Shown: positions 44,404-52,622, counted from the first letter of the stretch. The stretch is DNA of 52,819 nucleotides from Defluviitaleaceae bacterium (GCA_009779935.1 WRAX01000018.1:1-52819); one strand, 5' to 3'. The notes: a model not told the origin generated them from the letters alone. Translations and numbers: made by a program.

Positions 44404-44431
44404 AAAAAAGCCCCGATTAAGGGGGCTTTTT
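44404..44431. terminator. Terminator upstream of pgeF
   Basis: AAAAAAGCCCC and GGGGGCTTTTT with a 6-nt loop; T-runs on both strands. On the minus strand it insulates pgeF from the accessory region to the right. No promoter for pgeF was recognised between this hairpin and the gene. Confidence 0.75.
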
Positions 44432-44456
44432 GTAAATCTAATCTTTTTAGATTATA

Positions 44457-44600
44457 TCATATCAAAGTTAGAAGCACAACTGCAAAATCCGAGCAATATT
44501 CGCTAAGTCCATTTGGAAAAATCATCAATCCCCTCACTGCGCACTCACTCAACAGCTCAAATCCCTGCTTCTTCACCTCTTCAATTAGAAGGTGTAAAAA
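44457..44600 (-). pseudogene. Possible gene remnant
   Basis: A minus frame of 47 codons without a start gives LLIEEVKKQGFELLSECAVR and a further GLMIFPNGLSEYCSDF before a stop. It is natural-looking but unrecognised. The surrounding 44434-44656 shows nothing else except a small AATCTAA hairpin. Confidence 0.2.
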
Positions 44601-44656
44601 CTACTGCTAACACTTACAACGCACACTACAAAGGGTGGAAATAACGCTATTAATGC

Positions 44657-45091
44657 TTATATTGCGGTATTAGCTTTTTTATTCTGGCTTAGTTTTATTG
44701 CAACCTCACGAATGAATACAGCCACATCTTTTTCGGTGAAAGTGAAAGGTGCAAGGAAATTTTTCGCCCGATCGGATTTTTCCTTAAAACTTAATTTTCC
44801 CCATTCACTATCATGTCTACATGTGTCATAAAAAACAGCATTGTCTACTGCTTTCTCCATATAGTCATCTCTATTTTCAATCATTCGCCAAGAAGTCCAA
44901 TCCTCTTTGCCTTTTACCTCAAAGTCATGTTTTGCTAACAAGTCCACAATTTCATTATGCAGACGTGCGATAATTGGACTCGCTGGGACAAGTTCGTTAT
45001 CAGGATGCCTGTGGAATTTCGCTTCCAGTAAAGCCTTGTGTAGATTTAGTAAGTCATAGTATTCTTTGATTTCAAATTTTACTTCGCCCAC
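44657..45091 (-). CDS. Hypothetical protein
   Basis: 144 aa from GTG 45091, chosen because AGGAGGTG lies 7-14 nt upstream; the longer frame starts before this site. Helical, charged, cytoplasmic (KHDFEVKGKEDWTSWRM). No known motif. It is the first gene of the AT-rich accessory region. Confidence 0.6.
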   Translation of the reverse strand: MGEVKFEIKEYYDLLNLHKALLEAKFHRHPDNELVPASPIIARLHNEIVDLLAKHDFEVKGKEDWTSWRMIENRDDYMEKAVDNAVFYDTCRHDSEWGKLSFKEKSDRAKNFLAPFTFTEKDVAVFIREVAIKLSQNKKANTAI

Positions 45092-45293
45092 TAACTTACA
45101 CCTCCTAATATAAATTTTAAGCACTTACCACCCTTGTTGGGGTACATAAAGTGCGCTCTTTGTATTTAGATAAACAAGCTGATAATCCGTTCAACCAGCA
45201 AGTTGCTTTATCATAAATTTAATGCATCTGTGGTGAAGCGATCGATGTTACGTTATTTATTCCCTTGATAGATAACGTCCTATATGTTAGAAG

Positions 45294-46187
45294 CTAAACT
45301 TTATTATGGAATAGCCACTCTGCCAGTTCATTAGCCTCATCACGCCCCGAATTGTTGCCCACGCCATTCCAGTACGTTACAAAAAGCAATTCAATAGCAA
45401 TCATCAAATCGGGCAATACGCTTATTTCATCGTCCGTAAGACGATTAATTTCATTATATCCTTCCAGTAAGTTTCGATATATTGTTTTCCATATGTCCAG
45501 TTTGGCCGAATCTTTTGTGTGGCCAACCAAAAGGCCTACAAGCAGGTATGCAATATCAAATATCCGCGCATCCTTGCGGCTAAGTTCAAAGTCTAACCAT
45601 CCGCTAATTTTTCCATTATGGAACAAGACGTTTTGTGCGTGTATATCTCTATGAATCGGGCATCGGGGAAGTTTTTCATATACGGCAGAAATTTTAGCTT
45701 CTGCCTGCTCAATAATTTCATAAGAAACACCGATAAGTCCCGGTTTTATGTAATTTTCCCACTCGGCATAAAAATCGTTATCCCTGCACTGCAACTCCGA
45801 CTCGAGTTTTGACAAAGCCAAGTGTAGCTCTGCTAATCCACGACCAAGTTCGCACATCAAATCAGGTGATGCATAAAAATCTATATGTTCGCCTTTCAAC
45901 ATTTCCATCAAAGTGTACGCTCCATCGGGCGTAGCCAAATCCCCTTGTGTAGTTTTTAAGTACACGACAGTTGCAATCCCTTCTTTAGCTAAGATAGTGG
46001 CAAGGCGAATTTTTCGTGATTGATGCTGCGCATCATGCACAAGTTGCCGTTGTAAAACAAATCTACCGCCAATATTCCAAGATGAATTGTGTTCAGATGT
46101 GTAAATATACTCAACAGTTTCTCCCGATATTCCCCAATGCTTCAAAACATCAACTATATGCTCAATCGCTACTGAATTAATTTTCAT
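45294..46187 (-). CDS. Aminoglycoside phosphotransferase-like kinase
   Basis: 297 aa. Kinase-like fold of the APH/choline kinase family: Brenner-type HRDIHAQNVLFHNG (catalytic Asp about 188), then GWLDFELSRKD for metal binding. Such proteins phosphorylate small molecules or antibiotics; the family alone does not show resistance. It has no close partner gene. Confidence 0.75.
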   Translation of the reverse strand: MKINSVAIEHIVDVLKHWGISGETVEYIYTSEHNSSWNIGGRFVLQRQLVHDAQHQSRKIRLATILAKEGIATVVYLKTTQGDLATPDGAYTLMEMLKGEHIDFYASPDLMCELGRGLAELHLALSKLESELQCRDNDFYAEWENYIKPGLIGVSYEIIEQAEAKISAVYEKLPRCPIHRDIHAQNVLFHNGKISGWLDFELSRKDARIFDIAYLLVGLLVGHTKDSAKLDIWKTIYRNLLEGYNEINRLTDDEISVLPDLMIAIELLFVTYWNGVGNNSGRDEANELAEWLFHNKV

Positions 46188-46231
46188 TTCTCAACCTCGC
46201 ATTATATAAATTTTCACCGTACTACACTTAT

Positions 46232-47254
46232 TTACCTAATTGCTAACCCGCCCAAATTTGTATAGTTAAATTGCGTCCTTCCTTGTCCCTGTATGGCTTC
46301 GCCGTTTGCATCTGTAAAATTATATTCTAAAACAAGTGTTTGCTTTCCAATGGTATCAAGACGTTTTATCTGCAAAATATATAAGGGCAGGGCATTACCA
46401 TCGCATCCTGTTTCAAAAATCATTTGCAAAGATACCTTGCTTGCCACGCAACCGTTGATATGCACAGAAATATCATCTATGCTTATATGGGGGCAAATAT
46501 CAATCAAGGTGTAGGGCTTGCTGTTAATTTCAATATTTCTCGTTTCTTTTTTTAATGCATAGCTGAGAGCCATAGGCCTAAATGCGATAAACAGCGTTGG
46601 AAAGCCACCATTGTTCGCCCACACATCTAAAGAATATACCTCACCATTTCCTATCTTAAAGTCATGCACCTCATCACTATCTACAATCATTTTCCATCCC
46701 CAAGCTTCGAGAGAGGTTTTACCATAACTATCATCATCAACAAATATGGAATTATACTCACCCTTAGGAAGTCTTACGGTGTAATTTCCGTCTGCGTCGC
46801 TCCAAATCCCAATCCCCATATCTCCAAAATCATATGTTTGGAATATCAAGGCGGCAGGAAATGGCTTTCCGCTAAAATCGGTTGTCGTTCCGCTTATATT
46901 GGCATATTCGCATGCAATGCTGTGTGTGTAAACATCTCCTCCTGCAATTATTTTTATGTCAAGTTGGCATGGGTCATTTTCCAACGTAGTCACATAATCT
47001 CCAAAAACAAAGAATTTTTTACCGGGATGCATCCAAAATTTAGCATCACCTTCGGCTTCATCATTTTCAATTGTGTATGTTTTGTTAAACATAACCGACC
47101 CCATGCATAGTGCCGAAATATCAATATGAATGGGGAATTTTACAGCACTTGGCAATTCAGCATGTATCCGAAATTGCGAGCTTGGGTTAAAAAATTCCGG
47201 ACTTAGAATTTCTGCGTCATCTTGCCTGCTATTAAACCAGTAAGCTGTAATCAT
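46232..47254 (-). CDS. Beta-rich protein with carboxypeptidase-regulatory-like domain
   Basis: 340 aa, no signal peptide. The middle (about 115-180) has ISGTTTDFSGKPFPAALI, SDADGNYTVRLPKGEY, a carboxypeptidase regulatory-like (transthyretin-type) beta domain. Flanking regions are beta-rich and unassigned. Function unknown. Confidence 0.6.
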   Translation of the reverse strand: MITAYWFNSRQDDAEILSPEFFNPSSQFRIHAELPSAVKFPIHIDISALCMGSVMFNKTYTIENDEAEGDAKFWMHPGKKFFVFGDYVTTLENDPCQLDIKIIAGGDVYTHSIACEYANISGTTTDFSGKPFPAALIFQTYDFGDMGIGIWSDADGNYTVRLPKGEYNSIFVDDDSYGKTSLEAWGWKMIVDSDEVHDFKIGNGEVYSLDVWANNGGFPTLFIAFRPMALSYALKKETRNIEINSKPYTLIDICPHISIDDISVHINGCVASKVSLQMIFETGCDGNALPLYILQIKRLDTIGKQTLVLEYNFTDANGEAIQGQGRTQFNYTNLGGLAIR

Positions 47255-47297
47255 AATATTTCTCCCTATTTTACATTAGATTTCAAAAAATTCTTGA

Positions 47298-47325
47298 CTT
47301 GAAGAGTAAATGATTGCTCTTCAAG
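47298..47325. repeat. Hairpin between accessory genes
   Basis: CTTGAAGAG and CTCTTCAAG, perfect 9-bp arms with a 10-nt loop. It lies downstream of the HEPN-like gene; no T-run follows. Confidence 0.5.
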
Positions 47326-47389
47326 GGGTTCAATGATATAGCGGGAAAGCCTGACTCAAAGCATCCACATTTTGGAAATTAGCATACTT

Positions 47390-48433
47390 TCAATCTTGAT
47401 TATTTTGTATCCTAACTTTACCGAAAGTTTTTTCCATTTCCAAAAATGACATTTTAGGTACAAAAAAGCCTCCCTCGCATGAATTTCTACTATATCTAAC
47501 TTCAACAGGCTTGCAAAGATTCACCCCATCACGCAAATGTGCTTTATCACAAGCCTCAAGACACGGACAAACTAATTTCTCATATCTATCTTTTAGTACT
47601 CCTAGATTCCAATAATCGGGGTCTTCAAAGTTTTTGCCACATGGCATAACCACATCTACACTAAACAGAAATACGTACTGATAATTCAAGAGAAGCATTT
47701 CGCATATAACTTCAGTCATGAATTCGATTAGTTTGTGCGTATCAGCAATAATAAAATTTAAATTGTTGAATGGGTGTTCTGGTAGAAAATATTCAAATTG
47801 TGGCCTGACTTTTCCGCTGCTGTCGGTTCTGTGGAAAATGTAAGAAGATGTTGGGTCAACCGAATGCACAAATGAGTTTCTCAATGTATCCCTGACCATC
47901 TTATGAGCAGAATCATTCAAGTGATGCTGAATTTTTTCAACTCTTTCATTACCAATTTTAGGCTTTTTCTCCTTCAGAAACTTGAATATTGAAACACTAT
48001 CATTTTCAGAATATCCACAATCATAAAATTCATTCAACAATTGTCTAAACATATCCCAAAGAGTTAAATTTCTGCAAACAGCATCTTCTAAGTAGTATGC
48101 GTAAAATTTCTGGTTTTCTGTTTTTTCTAATGGGTACAGCATTTTTTCGGCAAATTCTAAACATCTTGCAAGCGCATATTTTATATTGAAGATAACGCCG
48201 TTTGAGCGGATAATCCACTCAATGCAATTTGGAATACGAAGCACGGCGTTTAGCAATTGAACTTGCACCTCATCGCCCAACACTTCTTTGCCTGAAACTT
48301 CGGCTGTCGCTGTAAATAAGTGCAATTGTTCTTTCTTGGATAGTCTGCACTCATCTAAAAATTCAATTTCATCTATCCAAGAGCCTATATGTAGAATTAT
48401 TTCTTGGTCCGTCTTAAAAGAGTTTAAGTCCAT
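47390..48433 (-). CDS. HEPN-like protein, putative RNase (Cthe_2314-like)
   Basis: 347 aa, cytoplasmic and largely helical. A central segment RDTLRNSFVHS (about 183-193) carries RNSFVH, an R-x4-H motif typical of HEPN ribonucleases. Layout fits the Cthe_2314-type HEPN family, but that assignment is from memory and uncertain. HEPN proteins act as toxins or defence effectors. It lies downstream of a YgiT-type antitoxin gene with a terminator-like hairpin between. Confidence 0.5.
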   Translation of the reverse strand: MDLNSFKTDQEIILHIGSWIDEIEFLDECRLSKKEQLHLFTATAEVSGKEVLGDEVQVQLLNAVLRIPNCIEWIIRSNGVIFNIKYALARCLEFAEKMLYPLEKTENQKFYAYYLEDAVCRNLTLWDMFRQLLNEFYDCGYSENDSVSIFKFLKEKKPKIGNERVEKIQHHLNDSAHKMVRDTLRNSFVHSVDPTSSYIFHRTDSSGKVRPQFEYFLPEHPFNNLNFIIADTHKLIEFMTEVICEMLLLNYQYVFLFSVDVVMPCGKNFEDPDYWNLGVLKDRYEKLVCPCLEACDKAHLRDGVNLCKPVEVRYSRNSCEGGFFVPKMSFLEMEKTFGKVRIQNNQD

Positions 48434-48476
48434 ACTCCCTCCTGATATTTAGCTCATAGATAGTAATGGAGAAAAC

Positions 48477-48530
48477 AAAAACCCCCCAAAGGAAAATTTT
48501 CTGCATGAAAACTTTTTCTTCGAGGGTTTT
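48477..48530 (-). terminator. Terminator between ygiT and the HEPN gene
   Basis: On the minus strand AAAACCCTCGAAG pairs with CTTTGGGGGGTTTT, with one G-T-like mismatch, followed by TTTTTGTTTT. Confidence 0.6.
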
Positions 48531-48584
48531 GATAGTAGCGGGAAAACGAATTGCCCCATGTTTACGCTCCTCTTATAATCAATA

Positions 48585-48818
48585 TTAAGCCACATTTGTA
48601 GCATACTCGACAATAGCCACTTCTTTTATTAGGTTCTCCAAGTTATCAATGATGCTTTCTAAATTTTGCATTACGTAATCTGTAAAGTACGCTTCACCGC
48701 ATTGGTTGCAAGCTAGAGCGGGTACGTTCTTAATGATGATAACGCATTCATCTAAGGTTACGGTGTGGGTCTTGGTTTGTGCTTTTGTGATACCTTTGCA
48801 ACGAAAACAATCTGTCAT
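48585..48818 (-). CDS. YgiT-type zinc-finger antitoxin
   Basis: 77 aa from ATG 48818. CFRCKG near the start and CNQCGE later form the two-knuckle zinc finger of YgiT/MqsA-N proteins, which pair with DUF4258 toxins. The C-terminal helical tail is usual. The adjacent upstream gene is such a toxin but frameshifted. Confidence 0.85.
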   Translation of the reverse strand: MTDCFRCKGITKAQTKTHTVTLDECVIIIKNVPALACNQCGEAYFTDYVMQNLESIIDNLENLIKEVAIVEYATNVA

Positions 48819-48819
48819 T

Positions 48820-49153
48820 TTATTCAAGCCCCTTTCTGGTTTTTAGGTCAACTTCCCATTTATCAGCATCTGGTCTATATGCGGTTATCATACAGCATAT
48901 CACACCTTCATGCAAACCAACAACCGCATGAATCAGTTTTCCTTGCCTGCATTTACCCAAGATTAGGCAGCTTGGGTATGGGTAATCCTCTGGATATTGT
49001 TTTATTATTTCACCGTTCTTTATACATTCGAGTAAATCTAACCTTTTTTATGCCACACTCCCTAATGCGTCCAGCTACGTGTTCAGTCCAAATTATTTTT
49101 TTAACCGAAGTCAAGGCTTGGATTTTTTCGATAGTGATGCCAAATTCACTCAT
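48820..49153 (-). pseudogene. DUF4258 toxin gene, frameshifted
   Basis: From ATG 49153 (AGAGGATAAA upstream) the frame reads KKIIWTEHVAGRIRECGIKK, then goes out of frame. One base fewer in the A6 run (49044-49049, as T6 on the plus strand) continues into DLLECIKNGEIIKQYPED, PSCLILG, AVVGLHEG and ITAYRPDADKWEVDL to a TAA at 48820. That restores a complete DUF4258 protein of about 110 aa, usually an RNase-like toxin paired with YgiT. It may be inactivated, phase-variable, or a homopolymer error. Confidence 0.8.
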
Positions 49154-49185
49154 TTTATCCTCTCCCTCAAATTTATATTATACAC

Positions 49186-49746
49186 CTACTTACCGCTCCG
49201 TGTCAAGCTTGCAATCAAATTCGCCCAGTCATCTTCTGCGGTTTCTGGATGACTTGTTTGCTGTGGTGGTTGCACTTGTTGTGGTCGGTTCGCTTCTGTG
49301 GTTTCTGGCGGTGGGTCGGTTTTATGTATTTCGGTTGGCTTGTCGGGTTTATGTTGCTTTTTCTTTGACTTAAACCGCCTTTTCTTCTCACCAAATGTAA
49401 ATAGCCTGTCTTCTGCTTCCGCTAAATCCTTAAGCAAACCCCAAACCTTACTATGCTCCCTTTCCAACTGTTCCGCAAATTCATCGGACACGTCACGGCT
49501 TTCATTACACAGCTTTACAATCTGATTGATATTGACCCCAATCTTGTTTATCTCCCAAATTAGTTGTCGCATTTCCAGATAGTTACGCTCTACCACAGTA
49601 CCTTTCAATGCCATCTCACGCATGAAGATGCTAACAGGAAAATTATATTTTTTTGCTCGCTGTTTGATTTTTTCATGCTCATCTTTAGTAGCACTAACAA
49701 AAATTTGGACACGTTTGTGTTTATAATTATTTACAGATTTGTCCAT
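49186..49746 (-). CDS. mobC: MobC-like mobilisation protein
   Basis: 186 aa. N-terminal RHH-like segment (VQIFVSATKDEHEKIKQRAK), then INKIGVNINQIVKLCNE typical of MobC relaxosome proteins. The C-terminal third is a Lys/Pro/Gln-rich tail. MobC helps the relaxase open oriT. No relaxase follows: the next gene is the broken toxin. Confidence 0.75.
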   Translation of the reverse strand: MDKSVNNYKHKRVQIFVSATKDEHEKIKQRAKKYNFPVSIFMREMALKGTVVERNYLEMRQLIWEINKIGVNINQIVKLCNESRDVSDEFAEQLEREHSKVWGLLKDLAEAEDRLFTFGEKKRRFKSKKKQHKPDKPTEIHKTDPPPETTEANRPQQVQPPQQTSHPETAEDDWANLIASLTRSGK

Positions 49747-49801
49747 AAATTTATCGCCTCATTTTTTTATTTTTGCGGGTCATAGGGTGCAGCCCTAATT
49801 G

Positions 49802-49918
49802 GTCATATTTTAGTAAAATATGACAGAGGCATATGCCAACCATATGTCCGTTCTATGCTTGCAAAACCCTAAGGGCTTTTTAGTAAGAAAAAGACCTTTG
49901 AAATGTCATAGACATTTC
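49802..49918. other. Candidate oriT with several inverted repeats
   Basis: In the gap upstream of mobC: an 11-bp perfect repeat with 1-nt centre (49802-49824), the palindrome GGCATATGCC (near 49828), and an 8-bp repeat GAAATGTC/GACATTTC (49900-49918). Clustered repeats beside mobC are typical of oriT, but no nic sequence is recognised. 49919-50076 shows nothing else. Confidence 0.4.
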
Positions 49919-50076
49919 CTCTTATGATTTTTGGTTTTTGGGTTGGTTTTTTCTTTACTTAAAAATCCTTTGGACAGTAAAAATATTTATAATTTTTGGG
50001 TGTAAATGGATGGTGATTTATTTTTGCTTATGCGAGAATATTGTAAGTATTTGGAATTAAATTTCTTTTGGAAGTC

Positions 50077-50230
50077 AAAAAAGTAAGAGTGCCAAAAGTC
50101 ACAAGGATGCCAAAAGTATCTCTCCTGATTAAAGCTCATTCAAATCCTATAAAATCAACCTTTCAGAGATATGAAAAAGTAAGGGTGCCAAAAGTCTATA
50201 TATAGAGGACTTTTGGCACCCTTACTTTTT
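50077..50230. repeat. Iteron-like GTGCCAAAAGT repeats and terminator hairpin
   Basis: Copies at 50077-50100, 50103-50117 (short) and 50174-50196, the last paired with an inverted copy 50208-50230 as a 23-bp perfect hairpin that overlaps the stop of the RepA-like gene. The hairpin may end repA transcription. Repeated motif beside a replication-type gene suggests iterons. Confidence 0.55.
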
Positions 50231-51230
50231 AACTGCGATTTAACTCCATATTTTTATCATCACATAAACGCCAATACCATTTTTGGTCTTGCCTAAAAGC
50301 TTTCGCACCCAACTCTTTTTTGGCTCTTTTTAACGTACGCTCCGATATTCCTGCGTTTTCAGCCATCTCATAAATCTCCGAAGCCAACACCTCCCGCCCA
50401 TCGGCAAGCTCTGCCCTTAAAAATTCCACCGCTTCACTCGATGCAAAGGACGGTCTGCCCATTATAGCAGGGATATTACCCAAAAGTGTGTCAATACTCA
50501 CATCATAAGTCCCTATCCACTTAAAGCCCTTACCGGGGGTCATTTCAAAGGCAATGCTATCACCTTCTGGGGCGAGATTAGCTTTACCTTGGGCGAAAGC
50601 CCTCAAACCGTCATCATTAACCCGACCAAATGTTAAGACACTTCTGGCAGCGGCTACTATGTCTATACTACCTAACCCCCTGTATTGGCTCTTACCGCCC
50701 CCTTTATTGAGATGTCCAATCAAAACCACCGCATAGCCTGTTCTTTCCGCTACACCCCCGATTTTCTTCAAAACAGGGCGTACTTCGTTGGCTCTGTGCA
50801 TATCAACCTTTGAGCCAAGATAGGCTTGTATTGGGTCAATAATAAGCAATTTAGCCCTATTGTCTATGATTGCCTTCTCCAGGCGCTCATCGGACAAAGA
50901 AAGTGGGCTTTTACTTTCATCTATAACGACAATGCGACTGCAATCTGCACCAAGTTGCTCCAACCTCGGCTTGATGGTGTCTGATAATCCATCCTCTGCA
51001 GTCTGAAAAATAACATTGCCTTTCTCTATTGGCTCATGGGCTTCTGGAAGCAATTCTCCCTTGGTAAGTGCTGATGCAATGGCAAGGGATGCGAATGTTT
51101 TACCACAACCGCCATCACCGTGCATTATTGTTAGTTTTCCGTAGGGGATATACGGATACCAAAGCCATTTAATTTCTTCCGATTGTACCTCTGCCATGTT
51201 TATATACTTGATTTCTTGGTCAAAAACCAT
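50229..51230 (-). CDS. RepA-like AAA ATPase (AAA_25)
   Basis: 333 aa, with GAGGTGACAAA before the ATG. RecA-like ATPase: Walker A HGDGGCGKTFASLAIASAL (about 37-50), Walker B AKLLIIDPIQAYLG, then a GLGSIDIVAAARSV segment, as in plasmid/phage RepA-type helicase-primase loaders. A C-terminal winged-helix-like region ASEIYEMAENAGISERTLKRAKKELG follows. Probably replicates or regulates the mobile element. Confidence 0.75.
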   Translation of the reverse strand: MVFDQEIKYINMAEVQSEEIKWLWYPYIPYGKLTIMHGDGGCGKTFASLAIASALTKGELLPEAHEPIEKGNVIFQTAEDGLSDTIKPRLEQLGADCSRIVVIDESKSPLSLSDERLEKAIIDNRAKLLIIDPIQAYLGSKVDMHRANEVRPVLKKIGGVAERTGYAVVLIGHLNKGGGKSQYRGLGSIDIVAAARSVLTFGRVNDDGLRAFAQGKANLAPEGDSIAFEMTPGKGFKWIGTYDVSIDTLLGNIPAIMGRPSFASSEAVEFLRAELADGREVLASEIYEMAENAGISERTLKRAKKELGAKAFRQDQKWYWRLCDDKNMELNRS

Positions 51231-51246
51231 TTTGTCACCTCGTTAA

Positions 51247-51456
51247 TCATTCTCCTATTGCCCTTAAAGACAGGGTTTCTATGTTTGATGATGTTTCTTT
51301 GATGAGCTGGAAAATCACGCTGTGTGTATTAAATTTCTCTACGCCAGAGTTGTATCCGTAGTGTGTGAAGTACACTTCCATAGCCTCGCAAAGTGCCTCC
51401 GGCTTCTCAGCTTCCAAGATTAATTCCTCAAGCTCAGGTGTAAAATAGTTTTTCAT
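51247..51456 (-). CDS. Small accessory protein of the mobile element
   Basis: 69 aa, GGAGGAAAAAT before the ATG. Acidic, helical, no recognised motif. It lies just upstream of the RepA-like gene and downstream of the candidate antisense RNA. Confidence 0.55.
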   Translation of the reverse strand: MKNYFTPELEELILEAEKPEALCEAMEVYFTHYGYNSGVEKFNTHSVIFQLIKETSSNIETLSLRAIGE

Positions 51457-51477
51457 ATTTTTCCTCCAGTCAAATGC

Positions 51478-51506
51478 TTGACAAAAGGTTGCACCTAATG
51501 TAGAAT
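51478..51506 (+). promoter_or_regulatory. Plus-strand promoter opposed to the rep operon
   Basis: TTGACA at 51478, 17-bp spacer, TAGAAT at 51501. It points against the minus-strand genes. Confidence 0.65.
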
Positions 51507-51512
51507 ATAGGC

Positions 51513-51588
51513 ATAAGGCAACCTTTTGTTGTGCTTATAATGTGTTTGAAAACAGCTTGCTTGTCACGGCGGGGCTGTTTTCTTTTTT
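51513..51588 (+). ncRNA. Candidate antisense (counter-transcribed) RNA
   Basis: RNA from about 51513 would end at a terminator: GAAAACAGC (51548) pairs with GCTGTTTTC (51574), followed by six T (51583-51588). About 76 nt. It is antisense to the end of the 65-aa ORF and to the leader of the 69-aa gene and RepA-like gene. This resembles ctRNA copy-number control in plasmids. Caveat: the T6 is also coding sequence (KKEN) on the other strand. Confidence 0.45.
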
Positions 51589-51732
51589 ACTTAAAATCTT
51601 TTCTTCCTGTTCTATGGCAAATTTCTGGGCAAACTCTACTAAGGTTAGACCATATTTGGCTTTTATGTATTTAACCGCCAAGACATTGCCATTTTCAATG
51701 GTTGGTAAGCGTAGGTTGAAATTGTAATACAT
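51535..51732 (-). CDS. Small protein, unknown
   Basis: 65 aa with AGAGGTGACGCT before the ATG. Helical C-terminus (TLVEFAQKFAIEQEEKILSKKE). The opposing 61-codon frame is a shadow. Located between the XRE regulator and the rep genes. Confidence 0.6.
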   Translation of the reverse strand: MYYNFNLRLPTIENGNVLAVKYIKAKYGLTLVEFAQKFAIEQEEKILSKKENSPAVTSKLFSNTL

Positions 51733-51736
51733 AGCG

Positions 51737-51943
51737 TCACCTCTCTATGCCTGTGAGGTATTCCACGGACACGTCAAGGGCTTTGGCTATTTTGCCAATG
51801 GTTTTGGGGTTCATTGTGTGTTTGGGGTCGCTTCTTATCCTCGCTGAAGTTGACCTTGAAACACCACCCATAGATTCCAAGTCTTTTACCATCATTCGCT
51901 TTTTTGCCATTGATAGATTTAGTGTTATTGAACTTATTCGCAC
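51737..51943 (-). CDS. XRE/Cro-type repressor
   Basis: 68 aa, GTG start with AAGGAGGGATATA. HTH: VKDLESMGGVSRSTSARIRSD, followed by MNPKTIGKIAKALDVSVEYLTG, typical XRE/Cro. Divergent from a larger XRE gene, as in lysogeny or plasmid control switches. Confidence 0.8.
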   Translation of the reverse strand: MRISSITLNLSMAKKRMMVKDLESMGGVSRSTSARIRSDPKHTMNPKTIGKIAKALDVSVEYLTGIER

Positions 51944-52000
51944 TATATCCCTCCTTATGTGCTATTTAGTTCATATGACTATTATAGTACGAATAAGTTC
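51930..52000. promoter_or_regulatory. 18-bp near-perfect operator pair
   Basis: GAACTTATTCGCACTATA (51930) and TATAGTACGAATAAGTTC (51983) are complementary at 17 of 18 positions. One arm covers the start of the small XRE gene, the other its -10 region. Likely operators for one of the XRE proteins. Confidence 0.65.
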
Positions 52001-52009
52001 ATAAGTCAA
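51981..52009 (-). promoter_or_regulatory. Promoter for the XRE/rep operon
   Basis: On the minus strand TTGACT (52004-52009), 17-bp spacer, TATAAT (51981-51986). Overlaps an operator arm. Confidence 0.8.
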
Positions 52010-52023
52010 GCATTTTTTCTTTC

Positions 52024-52052
52024 TTGTGCCATTTAGTTTCATGTGTTATAAT
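52024..52052 (+). promoter_or_regulatory. Promoter for the 183-aa XRE regulator
   Basis: TTGTGC at 52024, 17-bp spacer, TATAAT at 52047; -35 is weak, -10 perfect. About 19 nt before the ATG. Confidence 0.6.
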
Positions 52053-52070
52053 TTTATGGGGTGATAAAAC

Positions 52071-52622
52071 ATGACCATGGGAGAACGAATTAAATATTTT
52101 AGAGAAAAAGCATCTCTGACCCAGCAGGGGTTAGCGAGTTTGGCTGGTACAACTAGCCAAACAATCGGGCGTTACGAAAAGGAAAAAATGACCCCATCTG
52201 TGGAGGTTGCTCAACGCATTGCAAATGCTTTAGGCGTGCCCATCAACACTCTACTTCATGGCGAACAAACTGTAAAAGTTGCCGATAGATATGGAGAACT
52301 ATTCCAAGACCTTACAAAACGACATGAAAAAGTGGCTGACTTACTTTCTGATTATGGCTTTGAGCTATTTTTGGTTGGGATTTTATTTGAATTGTCTAGT
52401 ATGAATGAAGACGAGAAGGTAGGGAGCAAAATGGCGATTCAAGCTATTTTAGAAGGAAAATTTAACCTTGACAGCTTCGTTTCTTTGGATTATGTAATCG
52501 GTTGTATGTCAGAAATGAGCGAGGAAGGCATGAACACCGTTATTAAATATATAAACGACATGGCACAAATTCCAAAATACCGCAAACAAAAGCCACCTCA
52601 AAAACAAAACGAAGATGAATAG
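52071..52622 (+). CDS. XRE-family transcriptional regulator
   Basis: 183 aa, GGGGTGAT before the ATG (an ATG two codons later is also possible). N-terminal HTH: GERIKYFREKASLTQQGLAS, TSQTIGRYEKEKMTPSVEVAQRIANALGV. The C-terminal 115 aa is helical and unassigned. Likely a CI-like regulator opposing the small XRE. Confidence 0.8.
   Translation: MTMGERIKYFREKASLTQQGLASLAGTTSQTIGRYEKEKMTPSVEVAQRIANALGVPINTLLHGEQTVKVADRYGELFQDLTKRHEKVADLLSDYGFELFLVGILFELSSMNEDEKVGSKMAIQAILEGKFNLDSFVSLDYVIGCMSEMSEEGMNTVIKYINDMAQIPKYRKQKPPQKQNEDE

Noticed and set aside
45125-45293. A gene or riboswitch in this gap
   Set aside because: Only short hairpins (GCACTT/AAGTGC, CGTTAT/ATAACG); no ORF or known motif.
48765-49373. 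202-codon plus-strand ORF
   Set aside because: It is antisense to the ygiT, DUF4258 and mobC genes and shows no coding features.
51542-51727. 61-codon plus-strand ORF opposite the small gene
   Set aside because: No ribosome site; the minus frame has a good one and natural composition.
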